Assembly (NCBI RefSeq): GCF_003289945.1
Contig: NZ_QMBP01000003.1
Coordinates: forward strand, 62,001 to 126,000
Direction of reading: 5' to 3'
Source of the DNA: Mesorhizobium hawassense
GTDB lineage: Bacteria > Pseudomonadota > Alphaproteobacteria > Rhizobiales > Rhizobiaceae
DNA length: 64,000 nucleotides
Position 1 is the first letter of the stretch. The number at the start of each line of letters is the position of its first letter. Made by a program: the position numbers and the translations under genes. The notes under the pieces were generated by a model. That model was not told the origin of the DNA. It saw only the letters and a list, made by a program, of their open reading frames with translations, and did no database searches. Below are positions 28,765-41,255 of the stretch, piece by piece.

Positions 28765-30537
28765 TTGAGAACCTTTCTGAAAGGACTTCGCCTTCAATTT
28801 TATAGAGGAATTGGGAGTGACACTCAGACGATGTGTCCTTTCAAGGATTTCAATTTTTTTATTGGCTCAAATAATTCTGGAAAATCCACTGTACTCAACT
28901 TTATACATGATCATATCACGAGTTATACGTCATCACGTGATCGAAAATATCTAAATTTGTCCCCTCTTGAGCAGCACCGTGGAAAGGTGACAGGGCAGTT
29001 GGCTGTCGCTATCGGCGTACCCGCGGATGAATTTATTGCATCGGCTCTAAAAAGTATCACCAGTGAGGGGCATAGACAAAGCTCTGCTGGAGCCATCGAA
29101 ACCATTGCATCTGCACTCATTGATGAAGGTTCAATTTGGTTGCGTCGTGATGGCAGCCAAAATGACCTTTGGGTGATCGATCGCCAGAAGGAAATTCAAG
29201 AATGGCGCAAAGTGATAGGTGACGGAGCCTGGAATAGGCTGTGGCAGTGTCTAACGAACCATACAGGCGGTGGATTGCAACAGCATTGGGTGCCGGAAAC
29301 CCTCAAAGTATTAGCACGAGTACAATCTGTCTCACTGCCGCCGGTTAGGATGATTCCTGCATTGAGGCAAATTGGAAAAAGTGGCACCGAGTTCAACGAT
29401 TTTAGCGGTGGGGGACTAATAGATAGACTCGCTGAAATTCAGAGCCCAGACCACGACAAGCGCCATGAGCGAAACTTATTCGATAAAATCAATATGTTTC
29501 TCCAACAAGTAACCGGAAAATATGCAGCCCATATCGAGATTCCTCATGATCGTGAACACGTTCTCGTACATATGGACAATAAGGTCCTACCTCTAAGCTC
29601 CCTGGGGATGGGCATCCACGAAGTAATAATGATCGCTGCGTTTTGTACCATAACCGAAGGAAGCATCGTTTGTATCGAAGAGCCCGAGATACACATGCAT
29701 CCGATATTGCAGCGGGAACTAGTTTCCTACCTTAATAAATTCACCAGCAATCAGTATTTTATTGCGACGCATTCGGCGAGCTTCATCGACACGCCGGGGG
29801 CAGCTATATTTCATGTACGCAACGACAGCGAGCAGACTCGTATCCAAGAGTCGATACTAAAAAGCGACCGCCACAACATTTGTGTCGACCTCGGGTACAA
29901 GGCATCGGACATTGTCCAATCAAACGCCGTAATTTGGGTCGAAGGACCCTCTGATCGCATTTATATAAAGCATTGGATTTCCACAGCGGAGCCAGGCTTC
30001 ATTGAGGGAGTTCACTACTCAATTATGTTCTATGGCGGCCGTTTGCTGAGCCATCTCAGCGCCGATTCAGACGAGATTAAAGAGTTTATTGGTTTGCGTT
30101 CGCTGAACCAGCATTTAGCCCTTGTGATGGATAGTGACAAACCCAACGCCGCGGCGAAAATCAATGAAACGAAGAGGCGACTTAAGGAAGAGTTGAGCGC
30201 AGGTTCTGGCCTTTGCTGGATTACTAAGGGTCGAGAAATCGAGAACTATGTCGAACACGCTGAGCTTCAACGAGCGGTAAAAAAACTTTATACCCCCGTG
30301 TATGACAAACCGGCAGCTGGCGGCGCATTCGATCACGCCCTCTTCTTCTATAGAACAGCACCCACCCGAAGACGCAGAGCTCAATCGGGAACGAATGACT
30401 CTGATTTGATCGAAGAGAAAGTTGACAAGGTCAGGGTAGCCAAACTGATTTGCGAGAAACCCGCTGACTTTGCCGTGATGGATTTGAAACAAAGAGTCTA
30501 CGAACTGACATCGATGATACGAAAAGCCAATGCCTGA
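28765..30537 (+). CDS. OLD-family ATPase with TOPRIM nuclease domain (candidate phage defence)
   Basis: Protein of 590 aa, single gene. Residues ~1-380 are an AAA15/21-type ABC ATPase: Walker A GSNNSGKST (~res 33-41), a signature-like PLSSLGMGIHEV, Walker B IVCIEEPEIHMHP and switch His FIATHSASFID. Residues ~390-520 are TOPRIM: VIWVEGPSDRIYIKHW (catalytic Glu), LALVMDSDKP (DxD) and KGREIENYV. This is the layout of OLD nucleases; relatives include GajA of Gabija and ATPases of PARIS and Septu, but no helicase or HNH partner lies next to it, so a class 1 stand-alone OLD is the best call. The start is TTG 28765; no in-frame ATG precedes it. The gene is far richer in A and T than mutS or glnD, a sign of transfer. 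Confidence 0.8.
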   Translation: MRTFLKGLRLQFYRGIGSDTQTMCPFKDFNFFIGSNNSGKSTVLNFIHDHITSYTSSRDRKYLNLSPLEQHRGKVTGQLAVAIGVPADEFIASALKSITSEGHRQSSAGAIETIASALIDEGSIWLRRDGSQNDLWVIDRQKEIQEWRKVIGDGAWNRLWQCLTNHTGGGLQQHWVPETLKVLARVQSVSLPPVRMIPALRQIGKSGTEFNDFSGGGLIDRLAEIQSPDHDKRHERNLFDKINMFLQQVTGKYAAHIEIPHDREHVLVHMDNKVLPLSSLGMGIHEVIMIAAFCTITEGSIVCIEEPEIHMHPILQRELVSYLNKFTSNQYFIATHSASFIDTPGAAIFHVRNDSEQTRIQESILKSDRHNICVDLGYKASDIVQSNAVIWVEGPSDRIYIKHWISTAEPGFIEGVHYSIMFYGGRLLSHLSADSDEIKEFIGLRSLNQHLALVMDSDKPNAAAKINETKRRLKEELSAGSGLCWITKGREIENYVEHAELQRAVKKLYTPVYDKPAAGGAFDHALFFYRTAPTRRRRAQSGTNDSDLIEEKVDKVRVAKLICEKPADFAVMDLKQRVYELTSMIRKANA

Positions 30538-30607
30538 TACTCATCGGTGCTAGAGCGAACTTGGCAGTGGGGGCGCTGGCGATGAAGCAATCCAACCAGA
30601 CTAGCCC

Positions 30608-30650
30608 TTGACTCATTGTACCGATCAGTACAATCATCGATTTGATGATT
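30608..30650 (+). promoter_or_regulatory. Promoter with TetR-type operator upstream of the DUF1348 gene
   Basis: TTGACT (30608) is a likely -35. Overlapping the spacer and -10 is a perfect inverted repeat ATTGTAC-N6-GTACAAT (30615-30634), the shape and spacing expected for a TetR-family dimer. A second repeat AATCATC-N5-GATGATT (30632-30650) overlaps its right end. The tetR gene two genes downstream is the obvious binder. Confidence 0.7.
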
Positions 30651-30670
30651 GAGACCAACGGGAGACCCCT

Positions 30671-31135
30671 ATGAGCCGTCCGCCATTGCCGCCGTTCACG
30701 GCCGAGACAGCAGCACAAAAGGCACGCCTCGCGGAGGACGCCTGGAATAGCCGCGACCCGGATCGGGTCTCGCTCGCCTATACCGAGGACAGCGTTTGGC
30801 GGAACCGGGCCGAATTCGTCTCTGGCCGCGGCGAGATCGTCGGCTTTCTCACGCGCAAATGGGCGCGCGAGCTCGACTACCGCTTGATCAAGGAGGTGTG
30901 GACCTGGAACGACAACCGCATCGCGGTGCGCTTCGCCTATGAATGGCGCGACGACAGCGGCCACTGGTTCCGCTCCTACGGCAATGAGAACTGGGAATTC
31001 GACGAAGCCGGGCTGATGCGACGCCGCGTGGCGAGCATCAACGACCTGCCTATCGCTGAAAACGAACGAAAGTATCATTGGCCGCTCGGCCGCCGGCCGG
31101 ACGACCATCCCGGTCTTTCGCAACTCGGGCTCTAA
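30671..31135 (+). CDS. DUF1348 (SnoaL/NTF2-like) protein
   Basis: Protein of 154 aa of the DUF1348 family within the NTF2-like fold. Typical segments are [58 protein letters not shown] and [30 protein letters not shown]. The role is unknown; expression of such genes under TetR control suggests a response to a toxic small molecule. It is preceded by GGGAGA. Confidence 0.88.
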   Translation: MSRPPLPPFTAETAAQKARLAEDAWNSRDPDRVSLAYTEDSVWRNRAEFVSGRGEIVGFLTRKWARELDYRLIKEVWTWNDNRIAVRFAYEWRDDSGHWFRSYGNENWEFDEAGLMRRRVASINDLPIAENERKYHWPLGRRPDDHPGLSQLGL

Positions 31136-31183
31136 AGCATGATCCCGAAAAGTGTGAAGCGGTTTTCGGAAGAGATCATGCTT
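31135..31183. repeat. REP-like palindrome between the DUF1348 gene and tetR
   Basis: Outer arms AAGCATGATC (31135-31144) and GATCATGCTT (31174-31183) are perfect complements. The inner CCGAAAA...TTTTCGG hairpin is the reverse complement of the core at 19776-19801. It begins at the DUF1348 stop and ends 21 bases before the tetR start, and may reduce read-through or stabilise the upstream message. Confidence 0.8.
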
Positions 31184-31204
31184 GAACAAGAAGATTGAGC
31201 AAGG

Positions 31205-31774
31205 ATGCGGCGCATTGCTCCAGATCGCGACGAGTTGCTGGGGATGATTGCGGAAGTTTTCCGCGAGCACGGCTATGAGGGCGCCAGCCTGGCCTTGATC
31301 GGCGAGGCGACGGGGCTCGGCAAGGGAAGCCTCTATCACTTCTTTCCCGGCGGTAAGGAGGAGATGGCTCGGGCCGTCATTGCCCATATCGCCGCCTGGT
31401 TCGAGGACAATGTCTTCGCGCCCCTGCGCGACAACGCCGATCCCCCGGCGGGAATCGAGCACATGCTTGCAGCCACGGACAGCTATTTCCGCTCGGGGCG
31501 CCGGGTCTGCCTGATCGGCGCCTTCGCGCTGGATGAATCGCGCGACCTTTTCGCCGGCCAGATAAGGGACTACTTCGGCCGCTGGGTGACGCATCTTGCC
31601 GATGCGCTGGAGCGATCCGGGCACCGGCCGGGCGAAGCCGGCGAGCTGGCCGAGGAAGCCGTCGCCGCCATCCAGGGTGCACTGACGCTTGCCCGCGCCG
31701 CCAATGACCTCGACGTATTTTCAAGGGCATCGCGGCGGCTGCGGGTGCGGCTTGGGTTGCCGGCTGAGGTCTAG
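31205..31774 (+). CDS. TetR family transcriptional regulator
   Basis: Protein of 189 aa. The N-terminal helix-turn-helix is DELLGMIAEVFREHGYEGASLALIGEATGLGKGSLYHFFPGGKEEM; the helical C-terminus is the ligand and dimer domain (AcnR/YxaF-like). It probably represses its own operon through the ATTGTAC-N6-GTACAAT site ahead of the DUF1348 gene. Its ribosome site AAGG sits unusually close to the ATG. It converges on the metallo-hydrolase gene. Confidence 0.9.
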   Translation: MRRIAPDRDELLGMIAEVFREHGYEGASLALIGEATGLGKGSLYHFFPGGKEEMARAVIAHIAAWFEDNVFAPLRDNADPPAGIEHMLAATDSYFRSGRRVCLIGAFALDESRDLFAGQIRDYFGRWVTHLADALERSGHRPGEAGELAEEAVAAIQGALTLARAANDLDVFSRASRRLRVRLGLPAEV

Positions 31775-31783
31775 CCAAGGCTC

Positions 31784-32593
31784 CTACAAGGGTTCGAAGC
31801 GGAAGGCTGTCTCGGTTCGAAAGATCCAGCCGACGCCCGGTGAATCGAGATGCGCTCCCGCAACGCACCAGGCGTTGTCGGCGGCAAGGCCCAATATCCG
31901 CAGCCGGGTCGCCCGCGCCTGTTCCTGGTCGGCGTCGAATTCCCACGTGATCTCCGGCCGATCGAACTGAAGCGACGGCACATGCACGAGGTCGCCCCAG
32001 ACCAACAACGTTTCGCCGCCGCTCGCGACACGAAAGGCGGTATGGCCGATTTCATGACCCGGCGCGGCGATCGCTTCGATATTCGCGCTCAGGCGCTGTC
32101 CCGGGTCCAAAGGCTGTGCCCGATCATGAAAGCGGCGCAACCTCGCTTCCGACCGGAACATGTCGAGCTCGGCTCGGGGCACGAGCAGCCGAGAGAGCCG
32201 CGGGAAACCGTCTCCACCATCGGCAAGAACAAGCCCGTGGATATGGTCGAGATGCGTGTGGGTGAAGGCAACCGTGCGAATCCGATCGATCGCAATCCGC
32301 GCTTCGCTCAGCGCCTGCGGCAGGAACCCCATCGTCGGGTGCCAGGCGTTCGAAGATCCCGTATCGATCAGCGTGATCTCGTGGCCGTCATCGACGGCAA
32401 AGGCATTGACCGACAATCTGAGCGCGCCATCGAAGAGCGGGACCAGCGGCGGGAGATCATTGCCGAAGGGCTTGTCTCCCGGCTGGCGCAACCGCCTGAC
32501 CGGCATGTCGACATAGCCGTCGCGCAATGATGTGACCCTGATGTCCCCGAGCTTGTAGGTCGTATGATGCGGCCCGGCAGAAACTCGTTCCAA
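31784..32593 (-). CDS. Metallo-beta-lactamase-fold hydrolase
   Basis: Protein of 269 aa. Metal ligands are visible in THTHLDHIHG (HxHxDH), APGHEIGHT, and VWGDLVH; TLIDTGSS precedes them. This is the soluble MBL-fold branch that includes quorum-quenching lactonases and AidB-like esterases; the substrate is unknown. The start is a TTG, with no in-frame ATG near. The aldo/keto reductase pseudogene lies 41 bp upstream on the same strand, so the two probably formed an operon. Confidence 0.82.
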   Translation of the reverse strand: MERVSAGPHHTTYKLGDIRVTSLRDGYVDMPVRRLRQPGDKPFGNDLPPLVPLFDGALRLSVNAFAVDDGHEITLIDTGSSNAWHPTMGFLPQALSEARIAIDRIRTVAFTHTHLDHIHGLVLADGGDGFPRLSRLLVPRAELDMFRSEARLRRFHDRAQPLDPGQRLSANIEAIAAPGHEIGHTAFRVASGGETLLVWGDLVHVPSLQFDRPEITWEFDADQEQARATRLRILGLAADNAWCVAGAHLDSPGVGWIFRTETAFRFEPL

Positions 32594-32634
32594 CGCTTGC
32601 TCTCTTCTACCGCGATTGCCAATTCAGGTTTCGG

Positions 32635-33495
32635 TCAGATCATTTCCAGGCCGCGCTTGCGCGTCGGCGGCGCGAAGGCGCGGTCGAGCTCGGCGAAATC
32701 CTCAGGCGTCAGTTTGATTTCGAGCGCGGCGGCGTTCTGGCGGACATGCTCCCGCCGGCCGGCCTTCGGAATGGCGATGACGCCGTCCTGCGCCATTACC
32801 CAAGCGAGCGCGATCTGCGCGGCGGTGGCGCTGTGGCGGGCAGCGACCGCCTCGAGCCTGCTGTTGCGCGCCAGCGCGCCCTGCTCGACCGGCGAATAGG
32901 CCATCAGCGGAATGCCGCGCTTGCGGCTCCACGGCGCAAGGTCGAATTCGAGCCCGCGCCGCGAGAGATTGTAGAGCACCTGGTTGGTCTGGACATTGCC
33001 GCCATTGGCCAAGCCGACCAGTTCTTCCATCTCGTCGGTGTCGAAATTGCTGACGCCCCAGTGGCGGATGTTGCCTTCGGCCTTCAGCGCCTCGAAGGCC
33101 TCGACTGTTTCGGTCAGAGGTACGCTGCCCGGCTAATGCAGCAGATAGAGATCGATGCGGTCGGTGGCGAGGCGCTTCAGGCTGTTCTCGCAGGCGCGTT
33201 TCACGCCGGAGCGCGAGGCGTTGGAAGGCAGCACCTTGGAGACCAGGAAGGTTTCGTCGCGGCGCCCGGCGATGGCCTCGGCCACCACTTGCTCGGCGCC
33301 GCCGCTGGCATACATTTCGGCGGTGTCGATGAGCGTGATGCCGAGGTCGAGGCCGAGCTTCAGCGCCGCGACCTCATCGGCATGGCGGCGCCGGTCCTCG
33401 CCCATCTTCCAGGTGCCTTGGCCAAGCACCGGAACGGCCTCGCCGGACGGCAGCTTCATGGTTCTGATCGACGAACGGTTGATTGACGGGGGCAT
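32635..33495 (-). pseudogene. Aldo/keto reductase broken by one in-frame amber codon
   Basis: Conceptual frame of 287 codons, typical of the family. The N-terminal part (ATG 33495, GGAGAG upstream) has VPVLGQGTW, the catalytic Asp/Tyr region [14 protein letters not shown], the Lys in LVSKV and ends LYLLH. The next codon, 121, is TAG (33133-33135) where the family has Trp (LLHWPG); TGG to TAG is one base change. The same frame then continues intact with GSVPLTETVEAFEAL, RHWGVSNFD, NQVLYN and AIPKAG to the normal end. Either a young pseudogene, a read-through case or a base-call error. Confidence 0.88.
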
Positions 33496-33585
33496 GGCTC
33501 TCTCCGCGTGGGGCCGGATCGCAACACAGCCACAATCAAAAATCCACACCGTAGGCCTCCTGGCCGGCCGGATTTCCCGCGGTGG

Positions 33586-33975
33586 CTAGTTCGCCGGATG
33601 CTTGGCGAGCCAGTCCTGCATTTCCTTGATCTCGGCTTCCTGCGCGGCGACGACGCCTTCGGCGAGCTTGCGGATTTCCGGATCCTTGCCGTTGGCGATC
33701 ACCACCTTGGCCATGTCGATGGCGCCCTGATGATGCGGGATCATGCCGCGGACGAAGTCGACGTCGGCATTGCCGGTGTATTTGATCATCATGTCCTTGT
33801 GCATCTTCTTCATCGCCGCCTCGTAGCCGACGGTGGCCGGGCTCTGGGCGCCCATCGCCATCTTGGACATGTCGTGCTTCATCTCCTCCGACGAGGCCGG
33901 CACACTTTCGAGAAAGACGGCAAGCAGCATTCCGGCGGCCATCAACAGCAGCACGATTTTCTTGGCCAAGGTCAT
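33586..33975 (-). CDS. DUF305 family exported protein (copper-associated)
   Basis: Protein of 129 aa with an N-terminal membrane or signal segment (KIVLLLMAAGMLLAVFLESVPASS), then a Met/His-rich part (EEMKHDMSKMAMG) and the DUF305 hallmark VDFVRGMIPHHQGAIDMAKVVI. The His pair and Met residues suggest periplasmic copper or other metal binding. It follows copA by 41 bp on the same strand and should be cotranscribed from the CueR-type promoter. Confidence 0.9.
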   Translation of the reverse strand: MTLAKKIVLLLMAAGMLLAVFLESVPASSEEMKHDMSKMAMGAQSPATVGYEAAMKKMHKDMMIKYTGNADVDFVRGMIPHHQGAIDMAKVVIANGKDPEIRKLAEGVVAAQEAEIKEMQDWLAKHPAN

Positions 33976-34016
33976 TCAGGTCTCCTTCTATTGGATAGCG
34001 TATCTGGGGGCTTCGC

Positions 34017-36524
<2,508 letters not shown>

Positions 36525-36554
36525 GACAACGCCTCGAATTTCGAACTTGAGGCG

Positions 36555-36585
36555 GAGGTAGTCCTTCCAGCTACTGGAAGGTCAA
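36555..36585 (-). promoter_or_regulatory. MerR/CueR-type copper promoter of copA
   Basis: On the minus strand TTGACC (36585-36580) and TACCTC (36560-36555) are -35 and -10 boxes 19 bases apart, the over-long spacing diagnostic of MerR-family control. Inside lies the palindrome CCTTCCAG-CTA-CTGGAAGG (36563-36581), a close match to CueR/HmrR operators. The -10 box is about 30 bases from the copA ATG. The cueR gene is at 45078. Confidence 0.88.
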
Positions 36586-36708
36586 GGGGCGGTTCGAATT
36601 TTTGGAACTTTCGCCATCCGGCCTCGTATGGCGCCGATCGCATGCGACAGGAAACGCGGCGGCCCGCCCATACACAGCGCCGCGAAAACAGGCTATAGAC
36701 GCCGCCGA

Positions 36709-39510
36709 ATGGCAAAGATCTCCCTGAAACTCGACGAAATCATCGATGGCGACGCGCTGCGCCGCGACTTGACCGCGCTGACGGCGGCGAGCGGCGGCGA
36801 CGGTTCGGGACCGGCCGTCCGCACGGCCGTCCTGCAATTGCTCAAAGCCAGGCTGGCGGACGGGCGAAAGATCGCCGAGGCGATGCTCAAGGAGGATGGC
36901 GGCGGCAATGCCTGCGCCGAGCGGCTCTCGCATCTGATGGATGAGCTGATCCGGGCGCTCTATGATTTCGCCGCCACCCATGTCTACCGGGTCAAGAACC
37001 GGTCCGCGGCCGAGCGCATGGCGGTCGTGGCCGTCGGCGGCTATGGCCGAGGCACGCTGGCGCCGGGCTCCGACATCGACCTCTTGTTCCTGCTTCCCTA
37101 CAAACAGACGCCGTGGGGCGAGCAGATCGTCGAATACATGCTCTACATGCTGTGGGACATGGGGCTGAAGGTCGGCCACGCCACCCGCAACATCGAGGAA
37201 TGCCTCCGGCTCTCGCGCAGCGACATCACCATCCGCACGTCGATCCTCGAAGCGCGTTTCCTGTGGGGCGAACACAAGCTCTATGACGAGCTGCTCACCC
37301 GCTTCGATCATGAAGTGGTGCGCACGACCGGACCGGAATATGTCCAGGCCAAGCTTTCCGAGCGCGACGATCGTCACGCCAAGGCAGGCGAGAGCCGTTA
37401 CCTTGTCGAGCCCAACGTCAAGGACGGCAAGGGCGGCCTGCGCGACCTGCAGACGCTGTTCTGGATCGGCAAATACTTCTATCGCGTGCGCACCGGCGAG
37501 GAGCTGGTCGAGAAGGGCGTCTTCACCGAGGCCGAATATCGCGAATTCCAGAAGGCCGAGGATTTTCTGTGGGCGGTGCGCTGCCACATGCATTTCCTCA
37601 CCGGCAAGGCGGAAGAGCGGCTGCATTTCGACATCCAGCGCGAGATCGCCGAACGTCTCGGCTATACGACGCATCCCGGCCTCTCGGCGGTCGAGCGCTT
37701 CATGAAGCACTATTTCCTCGTCGCCAAGGATGTCGGCGACCTCACCCGCATCTTCTGCGCGGCGCTCGAGGAAGAGCAGGCCAAGCATGTGCCCGGCTTC
37801 AACCGCATCTTCCTCACCTTCTCGCGGCGCAAGCGCAAGCTCGCCGGCACCTCCGACTTCATCGTCGACAATCACCGTATCAACATCGCCGACGACAGCG
37901 TGTTCGAGCGCGATCCGGTCAACCTGCTGCGGCTCTTCTGGTTCGCCGACAAGCACGGGCTGGAGTTCCACCCCGATGCGCTGAAGCTGCTCACCCGCTC
38001 GCTCGGCCTGGTCAACAAGTCGCTCCGGCGCGACGAGGAAGCCAACCGGCTGTTCCTCGACATCCTGACGTCGGACCGCAATGCCGAGCTCAATCTCAGG
38101 CGCATGAACGAGGCGGGACTGCTCGGCAGGCTTATCCCCGACTTCGGCAAGATCGTCGCCATGATGCAGTTCTCGATGTACCACCATTATACGGTGGACG
38201 AGCATCTGATCCGCTGCATCGGCGTGCTGGCCGAGATCGAGCGCGGCGACGGCGCGAAAGTGCATCCGCTGTCGCATTCGCTGATGCCGGGGCTGAAGAA
38301 AAGCCGCGAGGCGCTCTATGTCGCCGTGCTTCTGCACGACATCGCCAAGGGCCGGCCGGAGGACCATTCCGAAGCCGGGGCGAGGATCGCGCGGCGCATC
38401 TGCCCGCATATGGGATTGTCGGCGGCCGACACCGAGACCGTCGCCTGGCTGGTCGAGAACCATCTCGTGATGTCGATGACGGCGCAGACGCGCGACCTCA
38501 ACGACCGCAAGACGATCGAGGATTTCGCCTCGATCGTGCAATCGGTCGAGCGGCTGAAACTGCTTTTAATCCTGACCGTGTGCGACATACGTGGCGTCGG
38601 GCCGGGCGTGTGGAACGGCTGGAAGGGGCAATTGTTGCGTACGCTCTATTACGAGACCGAACTGCTGCTGACCGGCGGTTTTTCCGAAGTCTCGCGCGCC
38701 GAGCGCACGGCCGCGGCACGCGAACGGCTGGCCGGGGCGCTTTCCAGCTGGCCAGCGAAGGAGCGCAAGCGCTATGTCGCGCAGCATTATGAGAATTACC
38801 TGCTGACCGTCGACCTCAACGATCAGCTGCGCCATGCCGAATTCGTCCGCGAGGCGGACGCCGCGGGCAAGAAGCTCGCCACCATGGTCAAGACGCATGA
38901 ATTCGAGGCGGTGACCGAGGTGACCGTGCTGGCGCCGGACCATCCGCGCCTGCTGTCGATCATTGCCGGAGCGTGCGCCGCTGCCGGCGGCAACATCGTC
39001 GACGCGCAGATCTTCACCACCTCGGACGGGCGCGCGCTCGACACCATCCTGATCTCCCGGGAGTTCGACCTCGACGAGGACGAGCGCCGCCGCGCCGAGC
39101 GCGTCGGCCGGCTGATCGAGGACGTGCTCTCCGGCAAGAGCTGGCTGCCCGAAATGATCGAGAAGCGAACCAAGCCGAAGCGCGGCGCCAAGGCCTTCCG
39201 CATTCCGCCGCGCGCCGAGATCCGCAACACGCTGTCGAACCGTTTTTCGGTGATCGAGGTCGAGGGGCTGGACCGGCCGGGCCTGCTGTCCGAGATCACC
39301 GGAACGCTCTCCGACCTGTCGCTCGACATCGCCTCGGCGCATATCACCACCTTCGGCGAGAAGGTCATCGACACGTTCTACGTCACCGATCTCACCGGCC
39401 AGAAGATCGACAGCCCGACGCGCACCGCCACCATCCACAAGCGGCTGATCGATACGCTGGACGGCAACCCGTCGGAACGTAACGGCAAGGCCAAGGCGGC
39501 GGCCGAGTGA
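36709..39510 (+). CDS. glnD: PII uridylyltransferase/uridylyl-removing enzyme
   Basis: Nitrogen sensor of 933 aa that adds UMP to PII at low glutamine and removes it at high glutamine. Nucleotidyltransferase [20 protein letters not shown] (~res 111-130), HD phosphodiesterase [18 protein letters not shown] (~res 543-560), and two C-terminal ACT domains ([30 protein letters not shown] and [22 protein letters not shown]). The start is ATG 36709 ([11 protein letters not shown]). It is followed by murJ after 40 bp. Confidence 0.96.
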   Translation: MAKISLKLDEIIDGDALRRDLTALTAASGGDGSGPAVRTAVLQLLKARLADGRKIAEAMLKEDGGGNACAERLSHLMDELIRALYDFAATHVYRVKNRSAAERMAVVAVGGYGRGTLAPGSDIDLLFLLPYKQTPWGEQIVEYMLYMLWDMGLKVGHATRNIEECLRLSRSDITIRTSILEARFLWGEHKLYDELLTRFDHEVVRTTGPEYVQAKLSERDDRHAKAGESRYLVEPNVKDGKGGLRDLQTLFWIGKYFYRVRTGEELVEKGVFTEAEYREFQKAEDFLWAVRCHMHFLTGKAEERLHFDIQREIAERLGYTTHPGLSAVERFMKHYFLVAKDVGDLTRIFCAALEEEQAKHVPGFNRIFLTFSRRKRKLAGTSDFIVDNHRINIADDSVFERDPVNLLRLFWFADKHGLEFHPDALKLLTRSLGLVNKSLRRDEEANRLFLDILTSDRNAELNLRRMNEAGLLGRLIPDFGKIVAMMQFSMYHHYTVDEHLIRCIGVLAEIERGDGAKVHPLSHSLMPGLKKSREALYVAVLLHDIAKGRPEDHSEAGARIARRICPHMGLSAADTETVAWLVENHLVMSMTAQTRDLNDRKTIEDFASIVQSVERLKLLLILTVCDIRGVGPGVWNGWKGQLLRTLYYETELLLTGGFSEVSRAERTAAARERLAGALSSWPAKERKRYVAQHYENYLLTVDLNDQLRHAEFVREADAAGKKLATMVKTHEFEAVTEVTVLAPDHPRLLSIIAGACAAAGGNIVDAQIFTTSDGRALDTILISREFDLDEDERRRAERVGRLIEDVLSGKSWLPEMIEKRTKPKRGAKAFRIPPRAEIRNTLSNRFSVIEVEGLDRPGLLSEITGTLSDLSLDIASAHITTFGEKVIDTFYVTDLTGQKIDSPTRTATIHKRLIDTLDGNPSERNGKAKAAAE

Positions 39511-39550
39511 CCATCCATTTGACGCAATTTCCCTGGCAGTCGTCCCCCGC

Positions 39551-41155
39551 ATGAGCCTAGTCAAGAAATTCGCCACCGTCGCTTCAGGCACGCTGATGAG
39601 CCGCGCGCTAGGTTTCGGCCGCGAGATGCTGATGGCGGCGGCCCTCGGCACCGGGCCGGTCGCCGACGCCTTCAACGCCGCCTTCCAGTTTCCCAACACC
39701 TTCCGCCGGCTGTTTGCCGAGGGCGCCTTCAACGCCGCTTTCGTGCCGCTCTTCGCCAAGGAGATCGAGCAGCACGGCAACGAGGGCGCCAAGCGCTTCT
39801 CGGAGGAAGTGTTCGGCGTGCTGTTTTCGGCGCTTTTGGCGCTGACCATCGCGATGGAACTCGCGATGCCGCTGATCGTGCGCTACCTGGTGGCGCCGGG
39901 CTTTGCCGACATTCCGGGCAAGTTCGAGACGACGGTACGGCTGGCGACGATCATGTTCCCGTACCTGATCTGCATGTCGCTCGGAGCCATGATGGCCGGC
40001 ATGCTGAACTCGCTGCGCCGCTATTTCGCGGCGGCGATCGCGCCCGCCTTCCTCAACATCATCCTGATCAGTGTGCTGGGTTACGCCTGGTATCACGGGT
40101 TGGACGCCCATGATGTCGGCTTCGGCCTGTCCTGGGGCGTGCTGGCGGCGGGCATCGTGCAGCTCGCGATCGTCTGGATCGCGGTGCGCAATGCAGGCAT
40201 CTCGATCGGCTTCCGCCGGCCGAAGATGACGCCGAACGTCAAGCGGCTCCTGATCCTGGCGCTGCCGGCGGCGATCACGGGCGGCATCACGCAGATCAAC
40301 CAGCTGATCGGCACGGCGATCGCCTCGGCACAGAACAGCGCGGTGTCGTCGCTCGCCTATGCCGACCGCATCTACCAGTTGCCGCTCGGCGTCGTCGGCG
40401 TGGCCGTCGCCATCGTGCTCCTGCCGGAACTTTCGCGGGCGCTGAAATCAGGCAATCTGGTCGAGGCCGCCAATCTGCAGAACCGCTCGGTCGAGTTCAC
40501 GCTGTTCATGACCCTGCCGGCGGCGGCGGCGCTCTGGGTGATGTCGGAACCGATCGTGCGGCTGGTCTATGAACGCGGCGCCTTCGCCGCCAATCACTCG
40601 ACGCCGATCGTCGCCTCCATCCTGGCGATCTTCGGCCTCGGCCTGCCGGCCTTCGTGCTGATCAAGGCCTTCACGCCCGGCTATTTCGCGCGCGAGGACA
40701 CGCGCACGCCGATGATCTTCGCCGCCATCTCGGTCGGCGTGAACGTCGCCACGGCGCTCAGCCTTTTCCCGTCGATGGGCGCGCCGGGCATCGCGGTGGC
40801 TTCTGCCGTCGCCGGCTGGGTCAACGCGCTGATGCTGCTCGGCATGCTGATCCGGCGAGGCCATTGGGGTCGCGACGTTCCCCTGCTGAAGCGCATCCCC
40901 CGTCTGGTACTGTCCGCGGTGGTGATGGCGGTGGCGCTCTATTTCGCCGAGCACTATTTCGCCGCAAGGATCGGACCGGGCTCGCCGCTGGTGGTGAAGG
41001 CGACGACGGTGCTCGGGCTCGTCGCCGGCGGCGCCGCGCTTTACTTCATCACCGCCTTCGGTACCGGCGGCGCCGATTTCGGCATGATCCGCAGGAACGT
41101 CAAACGCGGCGAGGCAAAGGGCGCGCCGGCGTCCAAGCCCAATCTCGACGAATAG
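39551..41155 (+). CDS. murJ: Lipid II flippase MurJ
   Basis: Polytopic inner-membrane protein of 534 aa (MviN/MOP superfamily) that flips lipid II for peptidoglycan synthesis. Characteristic start: ATVASGTLMSRALGFGREMLMAAALGTGPVADAFNAAFQFPNTFRRLFAEGAFNAAFVPLF, with the conserved Arg residues. About 14 hydrophobic segments follow. It probably shares a transcript with glnD. Confidence 0.95.
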   Translation: MSLVKKFATVASGTLMSRALGFGREMLMAAALGTGPVADAFNAAFQFPNTFRRLFAEGAFNAAFVPLFAKEIEQHGNEGAKRFSEEVFGVLFSALLALTIAMELAMPLIVRYLVAPGFADIPGKFETTVRLATIMFPYLICMSLGAMMAGMLNSLRRYFAAAIAPAFLNIILISVLGYAWYHGLDAHDVGFGLSWGVLAAGIVQLAIVWIAVRNAGISIGFRRPKMTPNVKRLLILALPAAITGGITQINQLIGTAIASAQNSAVSSLAYADRIYQLPLGVVGVAVAIVLLPELSRALKSGNLVEAANLQNRSVEFTLFMTLPAAAALWVMSEPIVRLVYERGAFAANHSTPIVASILAIFGLGLPAFVLIKAFTPGYFAREDTRTPMIFAAISVGVNVATALSLFPSMGAPGIAVASAVAGWVNALMLLGMLIRRGHWGRDVPLLKRIPRLVLSAVVMAVALYFAEHYFAARIGPGSPLVVKATTVLGLVAGGAALYFITAFGTGGADFGMIRRNVKRGEAKGAPASKPNLDE

Positions 41156-41255
41156 TCAGCCTGACATCCCGCCCATCGTCGGTACTTGCTCCAGCGCTCC
41201 GGTTGGTCCATAAGCGCGCCCGTCGAAAGACTTTCGCCGCGCGCGGTTTCCAGCC

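Noticed and set aside
28765..30537. Gabija, Septu or two-gene PARIS system
   Set aside because: No UvrD-like helicase, HNH protein or separate DUF4435 gene is next to the ATPase; the neighbours are mutS and a DUF1348 gene.
36571..38541. 656-codon minus-strand open frame
   Set aside because: Antisense to the 5' half of glnD, where nucleotidyltransferase and HD motifs show the true frame.
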